DNA of 40,688 nt from Mesorhizobium sp. J18 (GCF_007829525.1 NZ_VLJP01000026.1:1-40688), one strand, 5' to 3'. Shown: positions 17,725 to 27,110, numbered from the stretch's first letter. The notes: generated by a model from the letters alone, not told the origin. A program made the numbers and translations.

Positions 17725-18636
17725 TTGAAGACATTGAACCTCCTGCATTATGCAGCATTTCGCGCCGTCATGCTGACCGGCACGGTGAGCGGGGCTGCGG
17801 AACTTCTCGGGCGGAGCCAGCCGGCCGTTAGCCGGCTCCTCGACAAGCTTGAATATGAGCTTGGTGTTTCCCTCTTCGAGCGGCGCAGGGGCCAGATCAC
17901 GCCGACGTCTGTCGCGCATCTTCTGCTCGACGAGATCGAACGGGCCTATGTTTCGCTGGAAGCGCTGAGCAGCTTTGCCTCTCGGCTGGCAAGCGGCGAG
18001 GGTGGCGAGATCAGCCTCGCTGTCATGCCGGCGCTGGGCATCAATTTCGTGCCGCGTCTGCTGGCCGAGTTCAGGCGGGACTGGCCGAAGACCAAAGTTA
18101 CCCTGAATGTCCGCATGTCGGTCAAGATCGAGGAATGGGCTGCCGCGCAGCAAATCGATTTCGGCCTGGCGGAGACGCCCTTCAGGCGCTCCGGATTCCG
18201 TACGTCGATCTTCAGCAACGCACCATATATCGCGGTCGTGCCGCGCCATCACCCGCTTGCAGACCGGAGCCGACTCGGCCCGGGCGATCTCCGTGAAGGT
18301 CCGTTTATCTCATGGACCTCTTTCGTGTCGGCGCGGCATCTCCTTGACCAGGCGCTGCAGTCCAGCAGCGTCAAGGTGGATGCCGCCTATGAGACGACTT
18401 TTTCGATCTCGGCATATGAAATGGTCAAGCAGGGCATAGGCATCGCGATCATCGATCCCTACACGGCGGTTGAGCAGCTTGACGATCGGGTGAGGCTCAT
18501 TCCCTTCGCACCGCAGATTCCATTCAACGTCGCCTTGCTGAGGCCGGAGTCGCGGGCGGCGAACCCTGCCGCAGATGCCTTGCTGGAAGTGATGGCGGAA
18601 AAACGTGACCGGCTGCTGGCGCAACTGCCACGATGA
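17725..18636 (+). CDS. LysR-family transcriptional regulator
   Basis: A 303-residue LysR regulator. The N-terminal winged helix is NLLHYAAFRAVMLTGTVSGAAELLGRSQPAVSRLLDKLE, written here in its parts: LLHYAAFRAVM, TGTVSGAAELLG, and recognition helix SQPAVSRLLDKLE with GVSLFERRRGQITPT. An effector-binding domain runs from about residue 95. The HTH resembles regulators of opine and amino-acid catabolism (OccR/NocR type), but that is only a resemblance. No ATG exists near the domain start; TTG 17725 (or TTG 17734) is the likely start, since the next ATG (17770) would remove the first helix. It lies 103 nt upstream of, and in the same direction as, the FAD oxidoreductase/ABC transporter operon that it probably controls. 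Confidence 0.9.
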   Translation: MKTLNLLHYAAFRAVMLTGTVSGAAELLGRSQPAVSRLLDKLEYELGVSLFERRRGQITPTSVAHLLLDEIERAYVSLEALSSFASRLASGEGGEISLAVMPALGINFVPRLLAEFRRDWPKTKVTLNVRMSVKIEEWAAAQQIDFGLAETPFRRSGFRTSIFSNAPYIAVVPRHHPLADRSRLGPGDLREGPFISWTSFVSARHLLDQALQSSSVKVDAAYETTFSISAYEMVKQGIGIAIIDPYTAVEQLDDRVRLIPFAPQIPFNVALLRPESRAANPAADALLEVMAEKRDRLLAQLPR

Positions 18637-18739
18637 CTAGGTATGCATTACGCACATATCAATCCACGATAATTCTATTTTGAACATTGCTCTTTCCTCG
18701 CTTTATTGGCGTGGTGATCATCCAGGGAACGGGCCGCCG

Positions 18740-20323
18740 ATGCCGCCGAAGCTTACCGAGATGCAGGGCAGAGATTACGACGTTGTTGTGATCGGTGCCG
18801 GCATCAACGGGGCAAGTGCGGCGCGTGAACTGGCTATGGCCGGTTACAAAGTGCTGTTGGCCGAAAAGCGTGATTTCGCCGCTGGCGCTTCCAGCCGCTC
18901 CTCACGCATTCTGCATTGCGGCCTTCGCTATTTCGAAACGCCCAATCCCATTCGCAGCTTTGCGCTTCATCCGCGACGCTTTGCCGGCGCCGTGCGCATG
19001 GCACGGGCCGGAATGGAAGCGCGAGCGGAACTGGTGAAGCGCGAGCCAGGGCGCTGCAAGCTCTTCACCATGTGCTTTCCCGTCTATCCGGAGAGCCCGG
19101 TCCGCCGTTGGCACCTGGATCTCGGCTTTCGCATCCTGCGGCATCTCGGGCCGCCGGAACCGCCGCTTGCCTACCGCCGGCTGACGAAGGATTTCAAAAG
19201 CCATCTGCCGTTCGCAGGCCATATGCGTGACCTGCATCGGCTGCAGTCCATCGCCACTTACCGCGAATATGTCATGGACTGGCCGGACCGGCTTTGCGTG
19301 GATGCGGCCCTCGACGCGGAGGAGAATGGAGCGGAAATACGTCTCTTCTGCGAGGCCGAGATCGTGAGGAAGGAGCAGGGCAGGTGGGTTGTCCAACTCA
19401 CGGACCATGACCGTGGCGAGGCTACCGAAATTCGCGCCGCCCTCGTGCTGAACATGGCTGGAACCTGGATAGACAAGGTGAATGCCGTTGCCGCGACTGG
19501 CGCCGCCCCCCGACTTATTCGCGGCACGAAGGGCGCCCATATCGCAGTTCGGCTGCCGGATTCCTATCAAGGCTACGGCATTGCCACGATCAACCGGAGC
19601 GGCATGCCGTTCTATTGCCTGCCATCCCATGACGACTGCTTCTATTTCGGGCCGACGGAATCGCCTTTCGACGGCGACGCGACCGATGTCGCAGCCAGTG
19701 ACGAAGACATCGATTTCCTGCTTGCTGAGGCCAACCATATGCTTCCCGGGCTGGGGCTGACCCGCCGCCATGTCGAGTTTACCTGGGCCGGAGTGCGCCC
19801 GCTCACCTTCGATGAGCAGCAGCCCATGGGCCGACGCACACGCGAGGTCCATGACCTTGCCAGCGCCGGAAGGGCGGGCATTTTCGCCATGACTGCCGGG
19901 CCGGTTATGACCCATCTGAGCGCGGGGCGCGAGATGAGGCGGGTTGTCGAGAAGCATTTCAGGCCGACACGCGGTCTCACCGAAAGGCAGGTTTCGGCCG
20001 CACGAGTTGGCGGTTTCGGTATTTCGTGCCCGATTGCCGGGGGCAGGCAGGCTGCCTTCCGCAGGGCGGTGTTGGCGGAGTATGCGCGGGATCTGAAGGG
20101 CATCCTTTATACCAGGACAGGTCTCGCCTGGCGCGGCCATCTGGATCGAGGTGAAGTGGAAGAGGCCGCAAGCTACGTCGCCGATCTCGTCGGCTGGTCG
20201 AAGGAGAGAACCGCCCGGGAGGTCGATAAATTCATCCAATATCAGAAGACGGTGTTCCGCACCGCATCAGACCCGATTCAATCAAGAGCAACGACATCAA
20301 CAATGGGAGATGTTCAAGCATGA
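18740..20323 (+). CDS. GlpD-like FAD-dependent oxidoreductase
   Basis: A 527-residue FAD oxidoreductase related to glycerol-3-phosphate dehydrogenase (GlpD). The dinucleotide-binding motif is DVVVIGAGINGASAAREL (about residue 14). It is followed by the GlpD-like DFAAGASSRSSRILHCGLRYFE, where AsSRSSrilHgGLRYle is the usual GlpD pattern, and by RLCVDAALDAEENGAEI and the C-terminal ARDLKGILYTRTGLAW. Position in an amino-acid ABC transporter operon argues against plain glycerol phosphate as substrate; an amine, N-alkyl amino acid or hydroxyacid is more likely (inference). The start is uncertain: ATG 18740 is used, with ATG 18761 and TTG 18680 as alternatives. Its stop overlaps the ATG of the binding-protein gene (ATGA), so oxidation and uptake are coupled. 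Confidence 0.85.
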   Translation: MPPKLTEMQGRDYDVVVIGAGINGASAARELAMAGYKVLLAEKRDFAAGASSRSSRILHCGLRYFETPNPIRSFALHPRRFAGAVRMARAGMEARAELVKREPGRCKLFTMCFPVYPESPVRRWHLDLGFRILRHLGPPEPPLAYRRLTKDFKSHLPFAGHMRDLHRLQSIATYREYVMDWPDRLCVDAALDAEENGAEIRLFCEAEIVRKEQGRWVVQLTDHDRGEATEIRAALVLNMAGTWIDKVNAVAATGAAPRLIRGTKGAHIAVRLPDSYQGYGIATINRSGMPFYCLPSHDDCFYFGPTESPFDGDATDVAASDEDIDFLLAEANHMLPGLGLTRRHVEFTWAGVRPLTFDEQQPMGRRTREVHDLASAGRAGIFAMTAGPVMTHLSAGREMRRVVEKHFRPTRGLTERQVSAARVGGFGISCPIAGGRQAAFRRAVLAEYARDLKGILYTRTGLAWRGHLDRGEVEEAASYVADLVGWSKERTAREVDKFIQYQKTVFRTASDPIQSRATTSTMGDVQA

Positions 20324-21180
20324 AACGCAGATCTGCATTGAAAACCATTGCCGCCCTCGCCATCACGCTGGCGGCGGGTACGGTACTCTCTGCCAACGGA
20401 GCGCAGGCAGCCGATTCGCGGCTGACGGAAATCATTGAGCGCGGAGTGGTGCGTGTCGGCGTGCTGGGGGCCTTCAAGCCCTGGTCCTTCCCTGCTCCCG
20501 ATGGCTCCATGCAAGGCATAGAGGTCGATCTGGCCCAGTCAGTCGCCGATGCACTCGGCGTCGAACTTGAGACCGTTGTCGTCACCTCCGCTAACCGCAT
20601 GCAGTTCCTTCAGCAGGGCAAGATCGACGTCATCATCGGCGGCATGTACGATACCACTGACCGTCGTAAGGTGATCGGCATCATCGAACCGGCCTACTGG
20701 ACCTCCGGTCCGACCTTGCTGGCCAAGGAAGGAGTGATCAAGGATTGGAAGGATATCGCCGGCAAGCCCGTCTGCGGCAAGCAGGGTGTCCATTACAACA
20801 AGGCGATCGAGACGGAATACAAGGCCAACATCGTCGCTTTCACGGGCAATACGGAAGGCAAGGAGGCCTTGCGCTCGGGAAAGTGCATTGCTTGGGTCTA
20901 TGACGATGCAAGCATCATGGCCGACCTCGCCTCCGGTGAGTGGGAAGGCTATGAAATGCCGGTATCTGTCCTTTACAACAATCCCTGGGCTGCCGCGGTG
21001 TCCCTGGAGGAACTGGACGAGGCATGGGGCGTGTTCATGTCAGGCATGGCCTATCGCTGGCAAGCTTCCGGTCAACTGATCGAACTTGAGAAGAAATGGA
21101 AGGTAAAGCCGTCCGACTGGATTGCCGAACAGCACGAAAAGCACAAGTGGGACATGAGCTATCTGGAAGGCAGCAACTAA
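20320..21180 (+). CDS. Amino-acid ABC transporter binding protein (family 3)
   Basis: A 286-residue periplasmic binding protein of the polar amino-acid family (SBP_bac_3). The signal peptide covers about residues 1-30 (KRRSALKTIAALAITLAAG, cleavage after AQA). The mature start LTEIIERGVVRVGVLGAFKPW and PDGSMQGIEVDLAQSVADALG are typical, as is QFLQQGKIDVIIGGMYDTTDR. It captures an amino-acid-like solute for the two permeases downstream. Family members bind glutamate, cystine, histidine, octopine and similar compounds; specificity cannot be deduced. It is coupled to the FAD oxidoreductase by a 4-nt overlap. Confidence 0.93.
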   Translation: MKRRSALKTIAALAITLAAGTVLSANGAQAADSRLTEIIERGVVRVGVLGAFKPWSFPAPDGSMQGIEVDLAQSVADALGVELETVVVTSANRMQFLQQGKIDVIIGGMYDTTDRRKVIGIIEPAYWTSGPTLLAKEGVIKDWKDIAGKPVCGKQGVHYNKAIETEYKANIVAFTGNTEGKEALRSGKCIAWVYDDASIMADLASGEWEGYEMPVSVLYNNPWAAAVSLEELDEAWGVFMSGMAYRWQASGQLIELEKKWKVKPSDWIAEQHEKHKWDMSYLEGSN

Positions 21181-21228
21181 GCCGAAGTTCGACGGAACGT
21201 TGATCAATGACCGGTTGCCAGAGCTGAC

Positions 21229-21975
21229 ATGTTCCAGTTGATCGCGCCATTCTTCCAGGATCTCTATAATCGCACAGGCCTGAACTTCATCGTTTTCTAC
21301 GACAGCTACGAATATGAGCGGTTCCTGTCCGGCATCAGCATATCGCTGCAACTGATACTCTGGTCGATCGTCCTGTCGCTGGTGATCGGCATATTGGGAG
21401 CCTGGGCGCAGAGCGCCCGGTCTCCCGTGCTGCGTGGCCTGATGGATGCCTATATCCAGGCATTCCGCAATACCCCGCCGATGATCCAACTCCTCTTCTT
21501 CTACTTCGCTCTCGGCACATTCACGCCACAAGTCGACATGGGAGGCTACTATCAGCCGCTGATTTCGTCCTTCATGTGGGCGATCATTTCGCTGGGCATT
21601 TTCGGTGGCGCCTTCAATGTCGAAATCTTTCGCGCCGGCCTGGAGGCCGTGCCGGAATCGACGAAGGAAGCTGCTGAGAGCCTGTGCATGACCAAATGGC
21701 AGACATACATGCATGTCACGCTGCCATTGGCATTCCGCATCAGCCTTCCCGCGCTTACCAACAATCTCGTCAGCCTCGCCAAGACGACGTCGCTTGCCTA
21801 TGTCATTTCCGTCCCGGAGATGACCTACACGCTCAACCAGGTGTGGTCGGACAATGTGAACGTTCCGGAGATGATGCTGATTCTGTTTCTCTTCTACGTG
21901 CTCGTGGTGTCGCTACTGGCTGCCGGGCTTCATTTTCTGGAGCGCAGGCTAGCCCTGCCTGGATACGGCCAATGA
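21229..21975 (+). CDS. Amino-acid ABC transporter permease (first)
   Basis: A 248-residue HisM/GlnP-type inner-membrane permease. Membrane segments include SLQLILWSIVLSLVIGILGA and a C-terminal LILFLFYVLVVSLLAAGL. FRNTPPMIQLLFFYFAL is the family motif, and the EAA loop is GLEAVPESTKEAAESLCM (about residue 140). It starts 48 nt after the binding-protein gene, and its stop overlaps the ATG of the second permease by 4 nt. The two permeases are expected to form the heterodimeric channel. Confidence 0.93.
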   Translation: MFQLIAPFFQDLYNRTGLNFIVFYDSYEYERFLSGISISLQLILWSIVLSLVIGILGAWAQSARSPVLRGLMDAYIQAFRNTPPMIQLLFFYFALGTFTPQVDMGGYYQPLISSFMWAIISLGIFGGAFNVEIFRAGLEAVPESTKEAAESLCMTKWQTYMHVTLPLAFRISLPALTNNLVSLAKTTSLAYVISVPEMTYTLNQVWSDNVNVPEMMLILFLFYVLVVSLLAAGLHFLERRLALPGYGQ

Positions 21976-22811
21976 GCGGCATGGCGTTTCGCATCGAAGC
22001 CCGCCGCTTTGGCGGAGGCAGCTTCTGTTCACATGTCCACTGGCGGCATGGCCTTTGGCTGGGACTGGCCTTTTTCGGCTCGCTTGTCTTCGCCTATGCG
22101 CAATCAGAACCCGGGCAGCAGGTGCCGTCGGCCATCAGCACGCTGATCCTGTGGCTGCCTTTCATCCTCAAAGGCTTCGGTCTCAATCTCCTGATGAGCT
22201 TCATCGCAATGGCCGCCGCGACTGTTCTTGGGATCGGACTGGGACTGTTGCAAATCAGCAAACTGCCGCTTCTGCGGTGGCCTGCCTGGTTCGTTACGCA
22301 TCTGTTCCGAAATTCGCCGTGGCTGGTGATCCTGTTCATGGTCATGTTCCTGGTGCCGTTCGAGATGTATCTGCCCGGCGGAGAGAGAGTCATGCTACCG
22401 GACTGGATCAAGGCAACATTCGCCTTTTCGCTGCCGGTGATGGCCAATATCAGCGAGATCCTGCGCGGTGCCATCAATTCCATCCCGAAGGGGCAGTGGG
22501 AGTCTGCCGAAAGCCTCGCCTTCACGCGAGGGCAGACATTGCGCTGGATCATCTTGCCTCAATGCGTCAGGCGCGCCATCCCGCCATGGATGAACTGGTA
22601 TGCGCTGCTGGCGCTGGCGACGCCTATGGCCTCGATCCTCGGCGTGCGTGAGGCAGTAAGCAATACCCAGGCCGCCATGGAGGCGTCAGGCGCGCGGCCG
22701 GAATTTCTCATTCCATTCTATCTTTTCCTGCTGTGCCTGTTCTTCGCCTACATCTACCCGATCGCAATCTGGACGCGGAAGCTTGAGCGAAAATATGCCG
22801 TTGCAAACTAA
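21972..22811 (+). CDS. Amino-acid ABC transporter permease (second)
   Basis: A 279-residue HisQ/GlnP-type permease. The N-terminal cytosolic segment (about 35 residues) precedes the helix WLGLAFFGSLVFAYAQ. LFRNSPWLVILFMVMFLVPF is the family motif, and the EAA loop is GAINSIPKGQWESAESLAF. ATG 21972 overlaps the previous stop (ATGA); the longer open frame upstream lies inside the first permease gene. Its end overlaps the start of the ATPase gene by 17 nt. Confidence 0.92.
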   Translation: MSGMAFRIEARRFGGGSFCSHVHWRHGLWLGLAFFGSLVFAYAQSEPGQQVPSAISTLILWLPFILKGFGLNLLMSFIAMAAATVLGIGLGLLQISKLPLLRWPAWFVTHLFRNSPWLVILFMVMFLVPFEMYLPGGERVMLPDWIKATFAFSLPVMANISEILRGAINSIPKGQWESAESLAFTRGQTLRWIILPQCVRRAIPPWMNWYALLALATPMASILGVREAVSNTQAAMEASGARPEFLIPFYLFLLCLFFAYIYPIAIWTRKLERKYAVAN

Positions 22812-23586
22812 TTCGAACGCCCGTGGCGCGAACCCGCAACCGAACTGGGCGCCCGACATGCCGATCATATCGCTGCGGGACGTGCACAAATCCTTTGGCG
22901 CCGTCGAGGTGTTGAAAGGCATCAGTTTCGACGTTCGCAAGGGTGAGGTGGTCTGCATCATCGGCCCGTCGGGCTCCGGCAAGTCGACGCTGATCCGCTG
23001 CATCAACGGTCTCAACAATATCCAAAAGGGCTCGATCAAGGTCGAAGGGCAGGAAGTGAACGACCCGAAGCTCGATCTGCTGTCCCTGCGCAAAAAGGTC
23101 GGCATCGTCTTTCAGCAGTACAATCTCTTCCCGCACAAGACGGCCCTACAGAACGTCATGATGGCGCCGGTTCTGGTGCTAAGGGAGCCGAAGAGGGAGG
23201 TCGAGGAAAGGGCCCGCGCGCTGATCGCCAAGGTCCGTCTTCAAGGCAAGGAGGATGCTTATCCGGGTGAATTGTCGGGCGGTCAGCAGCAGCGTGTCGC
23301 CATCGCTCGCAGCCTCGCCATGCGGCCGGATATCATGTTGTTCGACGAGGTGACCGCCGCACTCGACCCCGAGACGGTGAAGGAGGTTCTGCTGACGATC
23401 AGGGAACTCGCGGCCGAGGGCATGACATGCATCCTCGTCACGCATGAGATGGGCTTTGCACGGGAGGTCGCGGACCATGTCTATTTCACCGATCGAGGCG
23501 TGATCGTGGAGCACGGTCCGCCGGATCAGTTCTTCACCAAAGCAAATGACCCGAGAACGAGGCAGTTCCTTAGCCAGGTTCTTTAG
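22795..23586 (+). CDS. Amino-acid ABC transporter ATPase (GlnQ/HisP type)
   Basis: A 263-residue ATPase energising the two permeases. Walker A is GPSGSGKST, the Q-loop QQYNLFPHKT, the signature LSGGQQQR, Walker B IMLFDEVTAALDPE and the H-loop VTHEMGFA. An extra N-terminal segment of about 20 polar residues precedes the domain start MPIISLRDVHKSFG. ATG 22795 overlaps the permease end; ATG 22858 would give a protein of the exact usual size (242), so the start is uncertain. The flavin oxidoreductase follows 137 nt later in the same direction. Confidence 0.93.
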   Translation: MPLQTNSNARGANPQPNWAPDMPIISLRDVHKSFGAVEVLKGISFDVRKGEVVCIIGPSGSGKSTLIRCINGLNNIQKGSIKVEGQEVNDPKLDLLSLRKKVGIVFQQYNLFPHKTALQNVMMAPVLVLREPKREVEERARALIAKVRLQGKEDAYPGELSGGQQQRVAIARSLAMRPDIMLFDEVTAALDPETVKEVLLTIRELAAEGMTCILVTHEMGFAREVADHVYFTDRGVIVEHGPPDQFFTKANDPRTRQFLSQVL

Positions 23587-23723
23587 GATCGAAGGAGTTT
23601 CGGCCCGAAGCTTTCGAGCTATCGGCCAAGAAAGTTGAACCAGACAGGCCGGCGACGGCGGCGCGCAGACGGACCCATCTACGCGGACGATCGTGCTTGG
23701 CCAAAATTCGGCAGGAGAATGAA

Positions 23724-25769
23724 ATGAACGGGCCGGAAGCCAGGACCATTACCAAAGATCCGCTGCTGCAGCCATTGACCATCAAGAAACTGACATTGCG
23801 CAACCGCATCATGAGCACCAGCCATGCCTGCGGGCTGGAAGTCGGCGGCATGCCGGAAGAGGCATATCAGCGCTATCACGAGGAGAAGGCGCGGGGCGGG
23901 CTGGCGCTTTCCATGTTCGGCGGCTCGTCCAATGTGGATCGCGATTCGCCCAACATCTTCCGCCAGCTCAATGTCGGCACGGATGCCATCATCCCGCATC
24001 TCCAGCAGTTCAGCACGCGCATGCATGCGCAAGGTGCGGCCCTGATGTGCCAGATCACGCATCTCGGCCGCCGCGGCGATCCCTACGCGGGCGACCGGCT
24101 TTCCACCATCGGCCCCTCGCCGGTGCGCGAAACCCTTCATCGCAGCATCCCGAAGGAGATGGATGATCACGACATCGACCGCGTTGTGAAGGCTTATGCG
24201 CAAGCTGCCCTGCGCTGCAAGGAGGGTGGCCTCGACGGGATCGAGACGCTGGCGGGCGGCCATCTGATCGGTCAGTTCCTGTCGCCGGTGACCAACCGCA
24301 GAACTGATCGTTTCGGCGGCTCGCTGGAAAGCCGCCTGCGTTTCGGTCTCATGGTGCATGAAGCCATCCGCAACGCGGTCGGGGATGATTTCTTAGTCGG
24401 CATGCGCTTCGTGGTGGATGAAGGCCCGGACGGCGGATTGGGCTTCGAGGAATGCGTGAAGGCGGCCTTGATACTCAAACAGGCCGGCGCGATCGACTTC
24501 TTCAACGCCATTTACGGAACGATGGATACGACCCGCGCACTGGCCGAAGAGAACATGCCGGGCATGGGCTCGCCGCTGGCGCCCTGGGTCAAGCCGGTCG
24601 GCGCTTTCCGGCACGAGGTCGGACTGCCGGTCTTTCATGCCGCGCGCATTGCCGACGTGGCATCCGCCCGCTTTGCGGTGGCGGAAGGCATGCTGGACAT
24701 GGCGGGCATGACGCGGGCGCAGATCGCCGATCCGCATCTGGTGGAGAAGCTCGCCGGCGGACGCGAAACCGAGATACGCCCTTGCGTCGGGGCAACGCAT
24801 TGCCAGTCGCCTTACCGGCCCTCCTGCCTTCACAATGCCGCGACGGGCCGCGAACTGACGCTGCGCCATGTCATCGAGAAGGCCGAAGGAGGCGCGCGCA
24901 AGGTGGTCGTCGTCGGCGGCGGTCCGGCCGGCCTGGAAGCAGCGCGCGTCAGCGCGGAACGCGGCCATGCCGTCTCGCTCTACGAGGCGGGCAGCGACCT
25001 TGGCGGACAGATCCGCATCGGCGCGACCGGCTCCTGGCGGCGTGATCTCATGGGCATTGTCGAATGGCGCGAGGCCGAACTGCAGCGCCTCGGCGTTTCG
25101 GTGCACACCAACAGCTATATGGAAAGCGCCGACATCGCCGCCCTGGAGCCGGATGTCGTCATCCTCGCCACGGGCGGCCTGCCGAATATCGACCTTCAGG
25201 AGGGGGCGGAATTGTGCCTCAACACCTGGGACGTGCTGACGGGGCAGGTTCCGCTGCATGGCGAGGTTCTGATCTATGACGGAACCGGCCGGCATCCCGG
25301 CCCGCTTGCTGCTGAACAGGCGCGCGAGGCGGGCGCCGAGGTGACCTATGTGTCCATTGACGCCCAGCTTTCGGAAGAACTGACCTATGCGGAGCGGCTG
25401 CGCTGGAAGAAACGCTTCCTGCAGCTCGACGTGAAGCCGGTCTTCGAGAGCCGGCTTTTCGCCGTCCGTCGCAAGGACAACCGGCTCGAAGCGAGCTTCC
25501 TGAACGAGATCTCGCGCGAGGTGACAAGCGTTCTCGTGGATCAGGTCATCGTGGAGCAGGGGAGCATCCCGATGGACGAGGTCTATTTCGAACTGCGTGG
25601 GCAGTCGGCAAATGACGGCGTGACCGACCTCGACGCGATGGTGAAAGCGGCGCCGCAGCCGCGCCTGCGGGAGGACGGCTTCGAACTGCACCGCATCGGC
25701 GATGCCGTCTCGAGCCGGAATATCCACGCCGCCGTGCTGGATGCCTTGCGGATATGCAGCGCGCTCTGA
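23724..25769 (+). CDS. NADH:flavin oxidoreductase, N-methylproline demethylase (StcD)-like
   Basis: A 681-residue two-part flavoenzyme of the 2,4-dienoyl-CoA reductase / trimethylamine dehydrogenase family. Residues 1-340 form an Old Yellow Enzyme-type FMN barrel (LTLRNRIMSTSHACGLEVGG, FGGSLESRLRFG). Residues about 395-680 form an FAD/NAD domain (KVVVVGGGPAGLEAARVSAERG). The link region normally binds a 4Fe-4S cluster; here it reads CVGATHCQSPYRPSC, with Cys354, Cys360 and Cys368 but Ala357 where the second ligand normally stands. The closest remembered relatives are rhizobial N-methylproline (stachydrine) demethylases, so oxidative N-demethylation is the best guess. AGGAG precedes ATG 23724. 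It probably belongs to the upstream transporter operon and converges on the OrdL-type gene with 20 nt between stops. Confidence 0.88.
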   Translation: MNGPEARTITKDPLLQPLTIKKLTLRNRIMSTSHACGLEVGGMPEEAYQRYHEEKARGGLALSMFGGSSNVDRDSPNIFRQLNVGTDAIIPHLQQFSTRMHAQGAALMCQITHLGRRGDPYAGDRLSTIGPSPVRETLHRSIPKEMDDHDIDRVVKAYAQAALRCKEGGLDGIETLAGGHLIGQFLSPVTNRRTDRFGGSLESRLRFGLMVHEAIRNAVGDDFLVGMRFVVDEGPDGGLGFEECVKAALILKQAGAIDFFNAIYGTMDTTRALAEENMPGMGSPLAPWVKPVGAFRHEVGLPVFHAARIADVASARFAVAEGMLDMAGMTRAQIADPHLVEKLAGGRETEIRPCVGATHCQSPYRPSCLHNAATGRELTLRHVIEKAEGGARKVVVVGGGPAGLEAARVSAERGHAVSLYEAGSDLGGQIRIGATGSWRRDLMGIVEWREAELQRLGVSVHTNSYMESADIAALEPDVVILATGGLPNIDLQEGAELCLNTWDVLTGQVPLHGEVLIYDGTGRHPGPLAAEQAREAGAEVTYVSIDAQLSEELTYAERLRWKKRFLQLDVKPVFESRLFAVRRKDNRLEASFLNEISREVTSVLVDQVIVEQGSIPMDEVYFELRGQSANDGVTDLDAMVKAAPQPRLREDGFELHRIGDAVSSRNIHAAVLDALRICSAL

Positions 25770-25789
25770 CAATGCGCCTGCCGGCGGCG

Positions 25790-27085
25790 TCAGCGGCCGA
25801 TGCGGTCGAGGAACTGATACCAGCCCGCCACGAAGCGGACCGCCGGCTCGCGCAGAAAGTAAAAAGGGATGGGCTTCGGCCCGTCCCGTTCCATCAGGCC
25901 GAGATCAGGCTTGTCTCCCTGTATCAGATCGACGGCGCGGCGGCCCATGAGGCTCGACATGGCAACGCCGGCGCCGTTGTAGCCGAGCGCGAAGCCGGTC
26001 CGCTCGTCGAGCATGCCGACCTGCGGAAGGCTGTCCATGGTCATGGCCACGAGCCCGGACCAGCGATGGGTGATCGCGGTTCCGGCAAGCTGGGGGAACA
26101 TCTCCTTCAGCGCCCGTTCGAGCTCCTGGAAGGCGGAAGCGGAATCCTCGCGACCGAAGGCGCCGCGCCCGCCGAACAGCATGCGGTCGCCGGCAGGACG
26201 GAACCAGCGCATCATGCGCCGCGTCTCGCTATAGCTGCGACCATGCGGCATGAGGGTGGCGCGAAGGTTCGGACCGAGCGGTTCGGTGGCGATCATGGCG
26301 CTGCGGAATGGAATGACGGTCCCGCGCACCGGCGCCGTGGCGGCGGTGATGTCAGAATAGCCGTTGGTGGCGATCAGGACATGCCGGGCGGCGACCTCGC
26401 CCTGCGCTGTTGTCAGGACGGTTCGGTCGCCGTTTCCCTTGCGCGCCAGAACCGCCGAATGTTCGAAGATTTCGCCGCCGCCCGCCCGCACCGCGGCGGC
26501 AAGCGCGCGCGCATAGTTCAGCGGGTGGATGACGCCGGCATGGGTGGACAGCACGCCGCCGACGAAATCACCGGAGCCTGTTTCCTCCCGCACCTGATCG
26601 GCGTCGAGTATGGTCAGGCTAGTGTCGCCAAACATGTCGCGCGCGGTCTCTGCCTCTGCCACGAGCCTCGCCTGGGCGAGATCGTTATGGGCACAGCGCA
26701 GGTTGCCGGTGCGGGCAAAGCCGGCATCCGTAATGCCAAGTCCTTCGACATTCCGTTCGACGCAATCCATCGCATCATGGCCGATGCGGTGCATGCGCCG
26801 GGCGGTTTCAAGACCGTGGTGTTTGGCGATGTCGCTTAGGGAGACGCGGAATTTCGTAGAGACCACGCCGCCATTGCGGCCGGAAGCGCCCCAGCCGATC
26901 TCGACCGCTTCCAGAACAACCGGATGCAGGCCACGTTCGATGGCGCGCAAGGCGGCGTTAAGACCGGTATACCCGCCGCCAATGATGGCGATATCGGCCT
27001 TGACCGCCTTGGTGAGCACGACTGGAGCCGGCGTCAGCGGGGCTGTTTCCCGCCAGAGCGAACGCGGATGCTCGGTCGCGTTCAT
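25790..27085 (-). CDS. FAD-dependent amine/amino-acid oxidase (OrdL/PuuB type)
   Basis: A 431-residue DAO-superfamily oxidoreductase. The FAD-binding motif DIAIIGGGYTGLNAALRAIERG begins at about residue 28, followed by the OrdL/PuuB hallmark EIGWGASGRNGGVVS. The C-terminal FALGYNGAGVAMSSLMGR is the second FAD contact. Relatives oxidise secondary amines such as gamma-glutamylputrescine or N-alkyl amino acids. There is no covalent-flavin Cys evident. ATG 27085 is used; the frame remains open upstream into the HAD gene, where no better start is seen. It lies 25 nt downstream of the HAD gene on the same strand, a likely two-gene operon. Confidence 0.9.
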   Translation of the reverse strand: MNATEHPRSLWRETAPLTPAPVVLTKAVKADIAIIGGGYTGLNAALRAIERGLHPVVLEAVEIGWGASGRNGGVVSTKFRVSLSDIAKHHGLETARRMHRIGHDAMDCVERNVEGLGITDAGFARTGNLRCAHNDLAQARLVAEAETARDMFGDTSLTILDADQVREETGSGDFVGGVLSTHAGVIHPLNYARALAAAVRAGGGEIFEHSAVLARKGNGDRTVLTTAQGEVAARHVLIATNGYSDITAATAPVRGTVIPFRSAMIATEPLGPNLRATLMPHGRSYSETRRMMRWFRPAGDRMLFGGRGAFGREDSASAFQELERALKEMFPQLAGTAITHRWSGLVAMTMDSLPQVGMLDERTGFALGYNGAGVAMSSLMGRRAVDLIQGDKPDLGLMERDGPKPIPFYFLREPAVRFVAGWYQFLDRIGR

Positions 27086-27110
27086 CGTGCCATGGCCCGC
27101 TGCATGCCCG

